A program made the translations under genes and the position numbers. From Porticoccus sp038143955 (GTDB lineage: Bacteria > Pseudomonadota > Gammaproteobacteria > Pseudomonadales > Porticoccaceae), in NCBI GenBank assembly GCA_038143955.1, contig JAYQMT010000005.1, positions 992,001-1,056,000 of the forward strand: a stretch of 64,000 bases of DNA, given 5' to 3'. The notes beneath the pieces are model-generated. The model saw only the letters and a list, made by a program, of their open reading frames with translations, made no database searches and had not been told where the DNA came from. This document shows positions 30,262 to 41,531 of this stretch, piece after piece; the stretch's first letter is position 1, and each line of letters begins with the position of its first letter.

Positions 30262-31457
30262 TTACCCATTGCGTCTTCTTTCTTCAAAGTTTTGTTCTGT
30301 ACTAATTGCCATTAATATTCCAAAACCACACATTAGAGTAACTACTGAAGTTCCCCCAAAGCTCATAAAGGGCAAAGGCACTCCAACAACTGGTAAAATT
30401 CCAGATACCATCCCCAAATTAACAAAAACATATAAGAAAAAAGAAAAGTATAGCTTCCTGCAAAAAGTCTGCCAAATATAGTTTGCGATCGAATGGTAAT
30501 TAATAGGCATCTTACGATTAAAGCAGCATACAGGGCCAGAAGACCCAAAACTCCAAATAAACCAAACTCTTCCGCAAATACAGCAATGATAAAATCTGTA
30601 TGGCTTTCCGGAAGAAAGTCAAGTTGAGACTGAGTTCCATGACCCCATCCTTTACCACCTAAGCCGCCAGAACCTATGGCAATAGTTGATTGGATGATAT
30701 TCCATCCTGCTCCAAATTTATCAGACTCTGGATCAAACAAAGTTATAATTCTCTGTCTTTGATAACCATGTAATCCATAAAACCACATTAAAGGCATAAT
30801 AACTGCAAGTAAGCAGGATGATATAATTAAATAAATTCTTGGTAGGCCGCCAAGAAATAATACTGAAAAACCTGCAACTCCAACCAAAATTGCTGTGCCT
30901 AAGTCTGGCTGTAAGCCAATCAAAGCGACCGGTATAACAACTAGAAGTAATGAAAAAAATACCGTTTTAAAGCTTGGAGGGTAATCTCTTTTAGAAATAT
31001 AGCTGGCCAATAATAGAGGTATTGAAACTTTTAAGACCTCTGATGGCTGAAATTGGACTCCAATATCTAGCCAACGTTGTGCTCCATTTCTCTCAATACC
31101 CAAAAACGGAATAGCTAACAATAAAAAAACTCCGCCAACATATGGGACAAATGCCCATCGCTCATAAAATCGAGGACTGACTTGCGCTATTGTTAATAGC
31201 AAGATGAATCCCATGCCAAATCGAATAAGCTGGGAATTAACGAGATTTAAGTTTTGTCCGCTAGCACTATAAAGTGCTGCTAAACCTGTGCTCGCCAGGA
31301 CTAAAAGGATTAGCAACATAGATAAGTCCAAATGCAACCTATTCCACTTATTTCGAGTATCAACGAAAGCTGAGTTTCCTTGATTCATTCGCCTAACAAA
31401 CTCACTTTGACTCATTAAAACACCTAGATTTTTTATTCTGAAATCAACTGTGATCAT
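30262..31457 (-). CDS. rodA: Rod-shape-determining SEDS glycosyltransferase RodA, frameshifted
   Basis: Integral membrane peptidoglycan polymerase of the elongasome, partner of PBP2. Visible are LGIERNGAQRWLDIG, QPSEVLKVSIPLLLA, IGLQPDLGTAILV, GWGHGTQSQLDFLPESHTDF and FAEEFGLFGVLGLL. The C-terminal SGILPVVGVPLPFMSFGGTS is in a second frame. The break is an A6 run at 30437-30442 (one T missing on the coding strand); correction gives about 398 residues. The ATG at 31457 overlaps the true mrdA stop as ATGA, so translation is coupled to mrdA and this start, rather than the ATG 14 codons inside, is favoured. Confidence 0.93.
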
Positions 31458-33301
31458 GGCTTCTTACCCTCATTTGGATTTATAGAATAAAGATTCATAT
31501 ATGTTTCTATAACCTCTTTTGCAGCAGAGCTGCGCGAGCCGAACCACTTCCGCCATTCTCTATGATAATTGCTATTGCAACTTTGGGTTTATCACTAGGA
31601 GCATATGCTATGAATAAAGCGTGATCGCGATTTTTTTGCAGTTGAAGCAATATCGTATCTTTCTTTTTGCTTAATACCTATAACTTGAACAGTTCCAGTT
31701 TTCCCTGATATCTCATAATCAATTCCTTGATTGATCGCTCGTGCAGTCCCACTTGGGTCATGCACAACATCTTTCATAGCTTTTCCTACGTAATTCCAGT
31801 ATTCTTTTTTTATTTCAACTTTCTTTTTTACCAAAAAAGGGGAGTTTTGGTCACGCACTACTCTCGGAACTGGTATTTTTCCCTGATTTGCTAGTCCTGC
31901 AGTCATAACAGCAAGCTGCAATGGTGTAGCAAGTGTGAAGCCCTGGCCTATACTGGCATTCACAGAGTCGCCAGGATACCAAACTAAATTATGAGTTCTT
32001 TTCTTCCAATCTCTAGACGGCATGATTCCATTTTTCTCATAAGGCATATCAATTCCTGTTTTCTCTCCAATACCAAAAATAGTTCCATATTTGTGAAAAA
32101 TGCTTATGGGCATTAGAGTACTTAATTTATAAAAAAAGGTATCACACGATTCAATTATGGCGTTATTTAAGTGAATATTGTGCCCATGGCCACCTCTTTT
32201 CCAGTCACGATATTTATGTTTTGAATTAGGAAGTTGAAAATACCCCGGATCATATATATTATATTTCTCGTCAATTATTCCCTCATTCAGTGCAGCCAAT
32301 CCATATACTGGTTTCATAGTTGATCCAGGTGGATACTGTCCAAACAAAGCTCTATCGAATAAAGGTTTTTCTGAAGATTTAGTCAATAGGTTATAGTTTT
32401 TATGGCTTATGCCTTTAACAAATTTATTAGGGTCAAAACTTGGAGCACTAGCCATAGCGAGAATACCACCAGTATCTACTTCAATAAGAACTACTGATCC
32501 TTTTTCTCCCTCTAAAACCTCATAAGCTTTTTCTTGGAGTCGATGATCTAGGTATAGATATAAATCTTTACCATCAACAGGGTCTACTTTATTGAGCTCT
32601 CGCATTACTCGACCTAGACTATTAACTTCAACCATCTGATAACCAAGCTGACCCAAGAGATTTTGTTCGTATTTCTTTTCAATTCCAGATTTACCTACAA
32701 CAAGAGCACCAGAGTACAAAAGAGGGTCTAATGTTTTTAGCTCTTCATCGTTTATAGCGCCCACATAACCTGTTATATGTGCAGTCTTAGACCCTAATGG
32801 ATACTCTCTCAAAAGTTTTGCAGTAACCATACTGCCCCGAAGATCAAATTGATGTACAGCTAATATTGCTCTCTCTTCCTCACTAAGATCCCCTTTCAAT
32901 TGAACTGGTTCAAAAGGTCTTCGCTTCCTTTTAAGACTCTTAAAAAATTGTTTTTTTTCAAAATCAGATATAGATATCAGATTTGAGACATTTGATAATA
33001 ATAAATCCAGATTAACTGTTCTCTCACTAACTATTGAAAGATTAAAACTAGGACGATTTATTGCTAGTTCAACCCCATTTCGATCGTATATGTTTCCTCT
33101 TGCAGGGGTTATTGGCTCAATAAGCACACTATTATTTACTGATTTCGTCATGAAGATATCATGATTGATGACTTGCAGGTAATAATATCGGCTAACTAAT
33201 ATTACAGTTAAGGCTGCCATGAAAAAACAGCCAACTAGAAGCCGCATATAAAATTTCTGCTGCTTTAACTGATGAGATTGAAATGGGCGATAATGATCCA
33301 T
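31454..33301 (-). CDS. mrdA: Peptidoglycan transpeptidase PBP2, frameshifted twice near the C-terminus
   Basis: Cell-elongation class B penicillin-binding protein. It has an N-terminal membrane anchor (LLVGCFFMAALTVILVS), a dimerisation region with TPARGNIYDRNG, an SxxK active site in YPPGSTMKPVYG near residue 330, and SGKTGTVQV near 550. Breaks are a T7 run at 31631-31637 (one base extra) and the segment 31539-31545 (one base missing). After correction HALFIAYAPSDKPKV and AAKEVIETYMNLYS follow, and the stop at 31454 overlaps the rodA start. Corrected length is about 615 residues. It follows pnp after a terminator, so it should have its own promoter around 33300-33350. Confidence 0.92.
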
Positions 33302-33351
33302 ATATAAGATTGTAACGCTAAACAGTTTTTTTTCACTGAAAAATTACTTTA

Positions 33352-33377
33352 TAAAAAAAAACGAGGTAAGCCCTCGT
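33352..33377 (-). terminator. Rho-independent terminator after pnp
   Basis: Hairpin ACGAGG-gctta-CCTCGT at 33361-33377 (minus-strand reading) followed by nine T residues. It lies 29 bp past the pnp stop and separates the pnp operon from mrdA. A run of T on the other side makes it potentially bidirectional. Confidence 0.85.
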
Positions 33378-33405
33378 TTTTTAATATTACTTACAAAATT
33401 TATAT

Positions 33406-35547
33406 TTATTCAGTGTTCTCAGATTGACTAGAATTTTCTTGTTCATCGCCTTCAGCTAAATTTTCTTCTTTTTGTATTTCTTTCATGGAGAGTTTAATAC
33501 GACCTCTCGCGTCAACATCAAGAACCTTAACATCTATTTCTTGGCCTTCTTTAAGGTAATCAGTAACTTTTTCTACGCGTTCTTGTGCAATTTGAGAAAT
33601 ATGTAAAAGCCCGTCAGTTCCCGGCATAATTGTGATAAATGCGCCAAAGTCAACAATCCTAGCAACGGTTCCACTGTAGATTTTTCCAACCTCTGCTTCT
33701 GCTGTGATCTCCTCAATACGGAAAATGGCATCATTAAGACCATCAGAATTATCGCTATAGATGCGGATCGAACCATCATCACTTATATCAATAGTAGCTC
33801 CAGTTTCTTCTGTTAAGGTGCGAATAGTGGCCCCACCCTTTCCAATAACATCACGTATTTTATCTGCATCTATTTTCATTGTGTGATAACGAGGTGCGGA
33901 TTCAGAAACTTCCTTGCGAGAAGAAGGGAGAACCTTATTCATTTCACTCAGAATGTGAAGTCTAGCATGGAGTGCTTGCTCTAGAGCGGCTTCCATAATT
34001 TCTTCAGTTATGCCCTCTATTTTGATATCCATTTGTAAAGCAGTAACGCCATTTGATGTTCCTGCAACCTTAAAATCCATATCACCCAAATGATCTTCAT
34101 CACCTAAGATATCTGTTAATATTGCAAATCCACTCTCTTCTTTAACTAAACCCATTGCGATCCCAGCTACTGGAGCTTTGAGGGGAACGCCAGCGTCCAT
34201 TAATGCAAGACTAGCCCCACATACCGAAGCCATTGAGCTCGATCCATTAGATTCTGTAATCTCAGATACTACACGTATCGCATAAGGAAATTCTTCAGTT
34301 GAAGGCAGTACCGCTGCAATACCACGTCTAGGTAATCTACCATGACCAACTTCACGTCTTCCTGTAAAGCCCATACGACCACACTCTCCAACAGAGTATG
34401 GGGGAAAATTATAATGGAGCATAAAAGGGTCTTCTCTCTTTCCTTCCAATGCGTCAATCAACTGGACATCTCTCATAGACCCCAAAGTCGTAGTAACTAA
34501 AGCTTGGGTTTCCCCACGGGTAAATAAAGCTGTGCCATGTGCTTTTGATAATAAACTAGTTTCTACATTAATTGCTCTGACAGTTTTGCTATCCCTGCCA
34601 TCTATTCGAGGTTCACCTCTTGTAATACGTCCACGAACTATTTTTTTCTCAAGTTTCTTAAAGCCATCTCGAATGTCCTCTTCACTAATACCTTCAACTT
34701 CACCAACTAATTTCATTGCATCAGTACGAAGGGCATCTAACTGAGTAACTCGATCTTGCTTATCTATGGTTCGATAAGCCACATCTAGATCATCACCAAT
34801 TCTATCGCTTAATGCTGTTGCTAGTTCCGTATTCTCGGGAGCTGGCTGCCAATCCCAGCTTGGTTTAGATACTGAATCAGCTAAGTCGGCAATAACCTTG
34901 ATCACAGCCTGCATTTCTTGGTGCGCAAAAAGTACTGCTCCCAACATAGTATCCTCAGGAAGCTCACTTGCCTCAGACTCCACCATCAATACTGCATCCT
35001 GGGTGCCTGCTACAACCATATCCAAGTCTGATTCGGTTAAGTCGGAGTAAGTTGGATTTAGCATATAGCCGACATCTGACTTATACCCAACACGAGCACC
35101 ACCGATAGGACCACTGAAAGGTATTCCAGATATCGATAAGGCTGCTGATACACCGATCATAGCAACTATATCTGGATCGATATTTTTTTCTGCAGAAATA
35201 ACGGTGCAGACTACTTGTACCTCATTCCTAAAGCCATCTGGAAAAAGTGGTCGAATAGGTCTATCTATTAAACGAGATGTAAGAGTTTCCTTTTCATTAG
35301 GTCGTCCTTCTCGTTTGAAAAACCCTCCAGGGATCTTTCCAGCAGCATAAGCTTTCTCTATGTAATGGACGCCTAGAGGGAAAAAATCTTGTCCATCCTT
35401 AGCTTCTTTGTTTGCAACAACTGTACAAAGAACTGCAGTCTTATCCATGGTACATAAAACTGCAGCAGTTGCTTGACGTGCAATACGTCCGGTTTCAAGT
35501 GTTACAGTATGATTTCCATACTGAAATGTTTTTATTACAGGTTTCAT
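33406..35547 (-). CDS. pnp: Polyribonucleotide nucleotidyltransferase (PNPase)
   Basis: Phosphorolytic 3'-5' exoribonuclease and degradosome component. Intact at 713 residues: two RNase PH domains (FFKREGRPNEKETLTSRLID in the first; RGETQALVTTTLG and SVCGASLALMDAGVP in the second). The KH domain has DVIGKGGATIRTLTEETGA near 560, and the S1 domain has YSGTVARIVDFGAFITIMPG. An acidic tail ends the protein. The 216-bp rpsO-pnp gap contains a long imperfect hairpin, listed separately. By analogy with E. coli this is where RNase III cleavage and PNPase autoregulation would act. Confidence 0.96.
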   Translation of the reverse strand: MKPVIKTFQYGNHTVTLETGRIARQATAAVLCTMDKTAVLCTVVANKEAKDGQDFFPLGVHYIEKAYAAGKIPGGFFKREGRPNEKETLTSRLIDRPIRPLFPDGFRNEVQVVCTVISAEKNIDPDIVAMIGVSAALSISGIPFSGPIGGARVGYKSDVGYMLNPTYSDLTESDLDMVVAGTQDAVLMVESEASELPEDTMLGAVLFAHQEMQAVIKVIADLADSVSKPSWDWQPAPENTELATALSDRIGDDLDVAYRTIDKQDRVTQLDALRTDAMKLVGEVEGISEEDIRDGFKKLEKKIVRGRITRGEPRIDGRDSKTVRAINVETSLLSKAHGTALFTRGETQALVTTTLGSMRDVQLIDALEGKREDPFMLHYNFPPYSVGECGRMGFTGRREVGHGRLPRRGIAAVLPSTEEFPYAIRVVSEITESNGSSSMASVCGASLALMDAGVPLKAPVAGIAMGLVKEESGFAILTDILGDEDHLGDMDFKVAGTSNGVTALQMDIKIEGITEEIMEAALEQALHARLHILSEMNKVLPSSRKEVSESAPRYHTMKIDADKIRDVIGKGGATIRTLTEETGATIDISDDGSIRIYSDNSDGLNDAIFRIEEITAEAEVGKIYSGTVARIVDFGAFITIMPGTDGLLHISQIAQERVEKVTDYLKEGQEIDVKVLDVDARGRIKLSMKEIQKEENLAEGDEQENSSQSENTE

Positions 35548-35605
35548 ATTATTTTTTTCCTAATAGTTTTCATATCACAAAGCTCTCTGAAATACCGAAA
35601 ATAGA

Positions 35606-35690
35606 CTGCTCGTGTTACCAATAAACACTCAATAGAATTCTTTTTTGAAAAAATTTCTTTTTTTGAGTGAATTACAGGTAACTCGATCAG
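35606..35690 (-). promoter_or_regulatory. Long imperfect hairpin in the pnp leader (probable RNase III processing site)
   Basis: Outer arms at 35606-35619 and 35677-35690 pair at 12 of 14 positions (CTGCTCGTGTTACC against the complement of GGTAACTCGATCAG). Inside them, TAAACACTCAA pairs with TTGAGTGAATTA, and A/T-rich inner arms continue the stem around 35636-35660. The total is a stem of about 35-40 bp in the rpsO-pnp spacer. In E. coli the same spacer forms a hairpin cut by RNase III that starts PNPase autoregulation. Function here is inferred. Confidence 0.65.
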
Positions 35691-35763
35691 CCATAACATA
35701 AAAGGCATTTCTTTGGCTTCCTTATAATCGTATGAGTTATCTTCAGACGACACCAAGATATTG

Positions 35764-36030
35764 CTATCGGCGTAACTCAAGCTTCTTAATAAGTTTTACG
35801 TATCGAGCAACATCTTTAATTTTTAAATAATCTAGCAGCTTTCTACGCTGATTAACCATACGTATTAAGCCACGTCGTGAATGGTGATCTTTCTTATGAG
35901 CACCAAAATGATTTTGAAGTTTATTTATATTTGCTGTTAACAAAGATATTTGAACTTCTGGAGACCCAGTGTCTCCCTTGGTTACTGAGTTTTCTTCAAT
36001 AATTACTTTTTTTTCATCTACACTTAACAT
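35764..36030 (-). CDS. rpsO: 30S ribosomal protein S15
   Basis: Primary 16S rRNA-binding protein of the small-subunit platform. 88 residues from ATG 36030 (MLSVDEKKVIIEENSVTKGD), with the universally conserved GSPEVQISLLTANI, HFGAHKKDHHSRRGL and MVNQRRKLLDYLK. An upstream in-frame ATG at 36075 would add 15 residues with no family precedent. It lies between truB and pnp in the standard order. S15 of E. coli represses its own translation through a pseudoknot around the start; I could not verify one here. Confidence 0.96.
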   Translation of the reverse strand: MLSVDEKKVIIEENSVTKGDTGSPEVQISLLTANINKLQNHFGAHKKDHHSRRGLIRMVNQRRKLLDYLKIKDVARYVKLIKKLELRR

Positions 36031-36107
36031 ACATTCCTCCAATATGCGGTTTAAAAAAAAAGGGCACCCATGCATATTTACAGGTACACTAATTATTTTG
36101 CACTAAA

Positions 36108-37040
36108 TCAAACTATTAATCGCTTTGGTGCAAGTTTACCATCAGCTGATATCTCACCAACACCTATAAATAAACCTTCCTGTTGGAAGACACGCACTAT
36201 ATCTCCTTCTTTGCTCTCACGAAAGGTCTGAGGTATCTTTACAGGCTGTCCTCGACAAAAATAAAAAGCTGCATCTTCAGTTAAATTTGCCTCCATAAGA
36301 TGCTGGATCCCAGCATCCATTGGTTTTAAAAGGGAATCTAGATCATCCGTCAAGTCTGACTTTTTTATGAACTCTAATTCTTTTTGTGTAATAGAGTCGT
36401 TATTATTAAATTCTCCAACAGCATCTCTATGTAAATTTGAAATATAAGCGCCGCATCCTAATGATGCACCAATATCTTCAGCCAAACTTCTTATATAAGT
36501 ACCTTTGCTACAATGGACCTTTAAATCTGCCTCTGGAAATTTGCCTGGACGAAAGTTAATTATCTCCAATGAATAGATTTCTATACTTCGTGCTTTTCTA
36601 TCAACACTTATACCCTTTCTAGCGAACTCATAGAGCCTCACTCCTTCATGCTTGAGTGCCGAATACATTGAGGGAATCTGAAAAATTTTTCCACGAAACC
36701 CAGCCAGGGTGCTATTTATTTTTTTTATATTTAAATTTATAGCGCCAGATTCAGAGATAATTTTGCCTCCTGCATCGCCGCTGGAGGTAGAAATTCCAAA
36801 CCTAACGGTCGCACTATACTTTTTATCAGCATCCAAAAGAAACTGAGTAAACTTTGTTGCCTCCCCAAAACAAATTGGCAAAACTCCTGTAGCTAAAGGG
36901 TCGAGGGTACCTGTATGTCCAGCTTTAGCTGCATGATATAAATGCTTAACCTTTTGTAAAGCTTTATTCGATGAAACACCTAAAGTTTTATTTAGCAATA
37001 AAATTCCGTTTACTTGACGTCCTTTATTCCGGCGCCCCAA
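36108..37040 (-). CDS. truB: tRNA pseudouridine-55 synthase
   Basis: Forms pseudouridine at position 55 in the T loop of tRNAs. Intact at 310 residues. NGILLLNKTLGVSSNKALQ is near the N-terminus, and the catalytic aspartate motif GHTGTLDPLATGVLPICFGE starts near residue 40. KYSATVRFGISTSSGD, CSKGTYIRSLAEDIG and a C-terminal PUA-like segment (DIVRVFQQEGLFIGVGEIS) follow. It starts 2 bp after the rbfA stop, part of the nusA-infB-rbfA-truB-rpsO transcript. Confidence 0.95.
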   Translation of the reverse strand: MGRRNKGRQVNGILLLNKTLGVSSNKALQKVKHLYHAAKAGHTGTLDPLATGVLPICFGEATKFTQFLLDADKKYSATVRFGISTSSGDAGGKIISESGAINLNIKKINSTLAGFRGKIFQIPSMYSALKHEGVRLYEFARKGISVDRKARSIEIYSLEIINFRPGKFPEADLKVHCSKGTYIRSLAEDIGASLGCGAYISNLHRDAVGEFNNNDSITQKELEFIKKSDLTDDLDSLLKPMDAGIQHLMEANLTEDAAFYFCRGQPVKIPQTFRESKEGDIVRVFQQEGLFIGVGEISADGKLAPKRLIV

Positions 37041-37042
37041 CT

Positions 37043-37456
37043 TTAGACGTCCTCTTCAAATTTATCAGACGTTTGACTTGGTATGAATTTATGTTTTTCA
37101 TCCAAATATATCGACTGCTCTATAAGGGCAGCTAAATCTTGCCCTCTTTTTCCAGTATTATCATATATAAATCGTATTTTTGGCGTTACCCTCAATTTCA
37201 TTTCAGAGGCTATTCTTGTTCTCAAGAAACCAGCTGCACCATTTAAAGTTGCAGTAGCATCATATCCTGCTTCTTCTGAAGTTGATCCAACAAAGGTTAC
37301 ATACACTTTTGCACTACCTAAGTCTCGACTAACTTCAACACCAGTGATGTTAGTCATTATGAGTCTAGGGTCTCTAATTTCATCGCGGATCAGTCGAGAT
37401 AACTCTCTTTGTAGTGCATCGGACATCCTATCTTTTCTAGTGAACTCTCTTGGCAT
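37043..37456 (-). CDS. rbfA: Ribosome-binding factor A
   Basis: Small KH-like 30S maturation factor for the 5' helix of 16S rRNA. Intact, 137 residues. Typical segments are MSDALQRELSRLIRDEIRDP near the start, ITGVEVSRDLGSAKVYVTFV, LRTRIASEMKLRVTPKIRFI, and a less conserved acidic tail. It starts 17 bp after infB and ends 2 bp before truB. Confidence 0.95.
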   Translation of the reverse strand: MPREFTRKDRMSDALQRELSRLIRDEIRDPRLIMTNITGVEVSRDLGSAKVYVTFVGSTSEEAGYDATATLNGAAGFLRTRIASEMKLRVTPKIRFIYDNTGKRGQDLAALIEQSIYLDEKHKFIPSQTSDKFEEDV

Positions 37457-37473
37457 ACATCTGAGCTCCTAAT

Positions 37474-40012
37474 TTATAATTTTCGAGCTATCTCTGTAAT
37501 TTCATAAACTTCAATTTGATCACCAACTTTAATATCATTGTAATCTTTCACACCAATGCCGCATTCAACTCCGTTACGAACTTCACTAGCCTCATCTTTG
37601 AAGCGTCTCAAAGATTCTAATTCTCCCTCATAAATCACTACACTTTCTCTTAAAATACGAATTGGTTTATTGCGAAATACTGAGCCCTCTATAACCATGC
37701 AACCAGCAATAGCTCCGAATTTAGGTGACCCAAATACATCTCTAACCTCAGCGATACCAAGTATATCTTCACTTTTTTCAGGAGAAAGTAAGCCCCCTAA
37801 AGCTTGGCGTATATCATCTAAAACATTATATATGACACTATAATACCGAAGATCTAATTGTGCATCTTCCGATAAACGACGAGCAGAATTATTGGCTCTA
37901 ACATTAAAACCTATAACTGCGGCTTGTGATGAAATAGCTAGATTTATATCAGACTCACTTATTCCACCAACTCCTGAATATATAACCTCTGCTTCTACTT
38001 CTTCGTTCCCCATTTCCTTTACAGCAGTAAGAATAGCCTCTAAAGATCCTCTTACATCTGCTTTAATGACAATCGGGAGTCTACTTTTTTCTTCTCCACC
38101 CTCAAACTTAGAAAACATTTCTTCAAGCTTTGTTGATTTTTTTGAGGACGCACTTTCATTACGGATTTGATTCTGCCTTAGCTCCGCTAGTTCACGTGCC
38201 TTTTTTTCATCCCCAACAACTAGGAATTGGTCGCCGGCTGCTGGTGGGGCATCTAAACCTAGAATTTCAACTGGTATAGAGGGTCCAGCATCTTTTACCG
38301 CTCGACCTGCTTGATCTGTCATTGCACGGATACGACCAACACTTGCTCCTGCAAGAGCAAAGTCACCTTTATTTAATTTACCAGATTGCACCAATATAGT
38401 TACAACTGTACCACGCCCTTTTTCCAATCTAGACTCAATAACGACACCCTTGGCTGGTGCTGTATAGGATGCTTTCAATTCAAGTAATTCAGCCTGCAAA
38501 AGAATAGCCTCAATCAAATCATCTATACCTTCGCCAGTTTGCGCCGAAACCTCTACAAACTGTGTATCACCTCCCCATTTTTCGGAGATAACACCAACAG
38601 CTGATAGCTCATTAGTAACCCTTTTAGGATCAGATCCCTCTTTATCAATTTTATTTATTGCAACGATCAAAGCTACATCTGCGGCTCGAGCGTGCTGAAT
38701 AGCCTCTTCGGTTTGAGGCATAACGCCGTCATCAGCCGCAACAACTAAAATTATAACATCCGTGCTTTTTGCCCCACGTGCTCGCATTGCTGAAAAAGCT
38801 GCATGACCAGGTGTATCTAAAAACGTAACCATACCTTTAGGAGTGTTAACATGATAAGCACCGATGTGTTGAGTAATACCTCCAGCTTCACCTGAAGCTA
38901 CACGACTTATCCTTATATAATCAAGTAAGGATGTTTTACCATGATCAACATGACCCATAACTGTAACAACTGGCGCACGTGGTTTAAGCACTTCATCTAC
39001 ATCTAATTTTAAGTTCTCAATGAGAATCTCTTCTTCTCTTTTATCAGATATTGCGACTGCGTTATGTCCAAGCTCTTCGATAACCAGGATTGCTGTATCC
39101 TGATCCAAAATTTCGTTAATCGAGACATTAGATCCCAAACTCATCAGAGCTCTAACAATAACAATTGATTTAACTGAGATTTTTTGTGCTAAGTCAACAA
39201 CAAGAATCTCTTTGGGAACTTCGACAGTATATTTAATCTTATCTACAGGTTTTTTGAATTTATGGATATTTTTTATTTTTGCAACCTTTGTGCCGGTTCG
39301 TAGTCGAGGCTTGTTCTCTTCATCAATCTCATCATCAACCGCTTTAAGCAAATCAACAATTTTATGCTTTGGCTCCTTTATTGCAGTTCGTTTTTTAGGT
39401 TTTTTCAGTTCCCCTCTTTATCATCGTCAACAGAGGCAGTTGTATAATTTTTTTGATATTTTTTTGATGGTTTTTCCGATTCAGAAACTTCTTTTGCCAA
39501 CACAGAATTATCGTTACTCTTGGTTGGCTTAATTATTGTTTTTAAGTTATCTAATTGATCTTTTTCTACTGTTTCAGCTGAGGGTTTCTCTAGACTTTTA
39601 TCATCTGATATCTCAGGTGCCGTTTGTTGTATTGTCGTGACTTGACGTTCATCTTCAGCATCAATAGAAACTGAATCAGATAATTTATCTTTATTCTCTG
39701 ATTGCTCAGTATCAACAGGCACCTCGCGCTTAACATAAGTCCTTTTTTACGCACCTCGACATTAACTGTTTTTCTTCCAGCACTTGTTTTTAATGTACTA
39801 AGTGTTTTACGCTTGAGCGTTATTTGCTTTGGATCTCTTGATTTATCGCTATTTAAACTTTTTAAATAAGCTAATAATATTTGTTTTTCCTCGTCTCCAA
39901 CCACAGCATCAGCGTGATCTTGAGGCAGCCCGGCTTCCTTCATTTGATCAAGAAGACGATCCACGGGTGTCCCTACAACATTGGCAAGTTCGCTTACAAT
40001 AACGTTAGCCAT
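37474..40012 (-). CDS. infB: Translation initiation factor IF-2, frameshifted twice
   Basis: GTPase that delivers initiator fMet-tRNA to the 30S subunit. N-terminal IF2_N segment VSELANVVGTPVDRLLDQMK, then a charged linker, then a second IF2_N (VVDLAQKISVKSIVIVRALM). The G domain carries GHVDHGKTSLLD, DTPGHAAF and NKID, followed by domains II-IV. Breaks are a T6 run at 39743-39748 (one A missing, VRKKRTYVKREVP restored) and a C4 run at 39411-39414 (one G missing, DKEGELKKPKKRTA restored). Corrected length is about 846 residues. The gene is essential, so real loss is implausible. Confidence 0.95.
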
Positions 40013-40047
40013 TAATATTCCTCAATTTAAACTGTTCGAGTTAACTC

Positions 40048-41531
40048 TTATTCCTCATCGGCGAACCAAGGAGCTCGGGCTGTCATAATGAGCTTGGCTG
40101 CTCTTTTTTCGTCCATGCCATCAATATCCATTAGATCGTCAACTGCTTGCTCTGCTAGATCTTCCATTGATATAATACCTGAATTGGCTAGATTATCTGC
40201 AAGCTGCTGATCCATTCCTTCCATTTCAAGCAAATCTTCTGACGGTTTTTTAAGATCTTGATCGGGTGTAAGGGCCATAGTCAGCAAAGCATCCTTAGCT
40301 CTAGCTCTCAACTCTTGAACCAAATCTTCATCAAACCCATCTATATCTGCCATTTCCTCCAAAGGGACATAGGCAACCTCATCAAGGGAGGTAAAACCTT
40401 CCTCGGCTAAAACAGTAGCAACATCCTGATCTATATCTAATTTTTCCTTGAATAAATCAATAAGAGTATGAACTTCTTTATCTTGTTTACCTTGAGCTTC
40501 ATCAGTTGTCATAACACTTATTTTCCAACCAGTTAGCTCTGACGCTAACCGTACATTCTGCCCGTTTCTTCCTATAGCCATTGCCAAGGAGGTGTCTGAA
40601 ACCGCAACATCCATTGAGCTTGATTCTTCATCGACTACTATTGATTCAACTTCAGCTGGAGCCATCGAATTAATGACAAGTTGGGCTGGATTATCATCCC
40701 ATAAAACTATATCAATTCTTTCACCATCAAGCTCATTAGAAACAGCTTGAACTCTTGCTCCCTCATCCCTACGCATGCTCCGATAGGGTCGATTCTGCCA
40801 TCATTTGTTTTTACTGCAATTTTTGCACGCGAACCTTGGTCTCTTGCAGCACCACGAATTTCAATGACCTGTTCGGATATTTCTGGCACCTCAATACGAA
40901 ATAACTCTGTAAGCATCTCGTTACATTTACGGCTGAGTAACAGTTGCGGCCCTCTGTTTTCTGAATTAACACCTTGCAGTATTGCCCTAATTCTATCATT
41001 TACTCGAAAAACTTCACGACCTACTAATTCTTCGCGTTGTAAAATGCCCTCAGCATTATTTCCTAAATCAACAAGTATATTATCTCGTGTAACCTTTTTT
41101 ACCGTACCACTTACCAGTTCACCAACTTGATCAATAAATAGTTCAACAACTAGAGCTCTTTCTGCATCTTTTACTTTTTGAACAATTACTTGTTTTGCCG
41201 TTTGCGCTGCTATTCGGCCAAATCCAACATCTTCGATCTTCTCCTCAAAAACATCGCCGGCTTTGAGATTAATGTCTTTTTCATGAGCCTCCTCAAGAGT
41301 AAATTGAGTTCCAAGCTCGGCCATAGTGTCGTCATCAATAACATCCCACCATCGAAAAGATTCATAGCTACCTGTCTCACGATTTATAGTTACACGGATA
41401 TTAGAGTCCTCGTCATAACGTTTTTTTGTCGCTGTTACCAATGCTGATTCTATAGCCTCAAATATAACCTCAGGGGATACTCCCTTCTCGTTTGATACGG
41501 CTTCTGCCACCATCAAGATTTCTTTATTCAT
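40048..41531 (-). CDS. nusA: Transcription termination/antitermination factor NusA, frameshifted
   Basis: RNA polymerase-binding elongation factor. The N-terminal domain starts MNKEILMVAEAVSNEKGVSP. The S1 domain (LVSGTVKKVTRDNILVDLG) and KH domains (VGMRGARVQAVSNELDGERI, AIGRNGQNVRLASELTGWKI) follow. Two C-terminal acidic helix-hairpin repeats end the protein (LAEEGFTSLDEVAYVPLEEM, ANSGIISMEDLAEQAVDDLM). The break is CCC at 40760-40762 (one G missing on the coding strand). Corrected length is about 494 residues, equal to E. coli NusA. Its ATG overlaps the corrected rimP stop (ATGA). Confidence 0.95.

Noticed and set aside
35544..35780. 78-codon ORF on the minus strand between rpsO and pnp
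   Set aside because: It covers the leader hairpin, overlaps the rpsO end, has no family resemblance and no ribosome-binding site; better explained as non-coding leader.
39405..40012. Two independent small genes upstream of infB
   Set aside because: They encode the IF-2 N-terminal domain and linker and join infB after correcting two runs.
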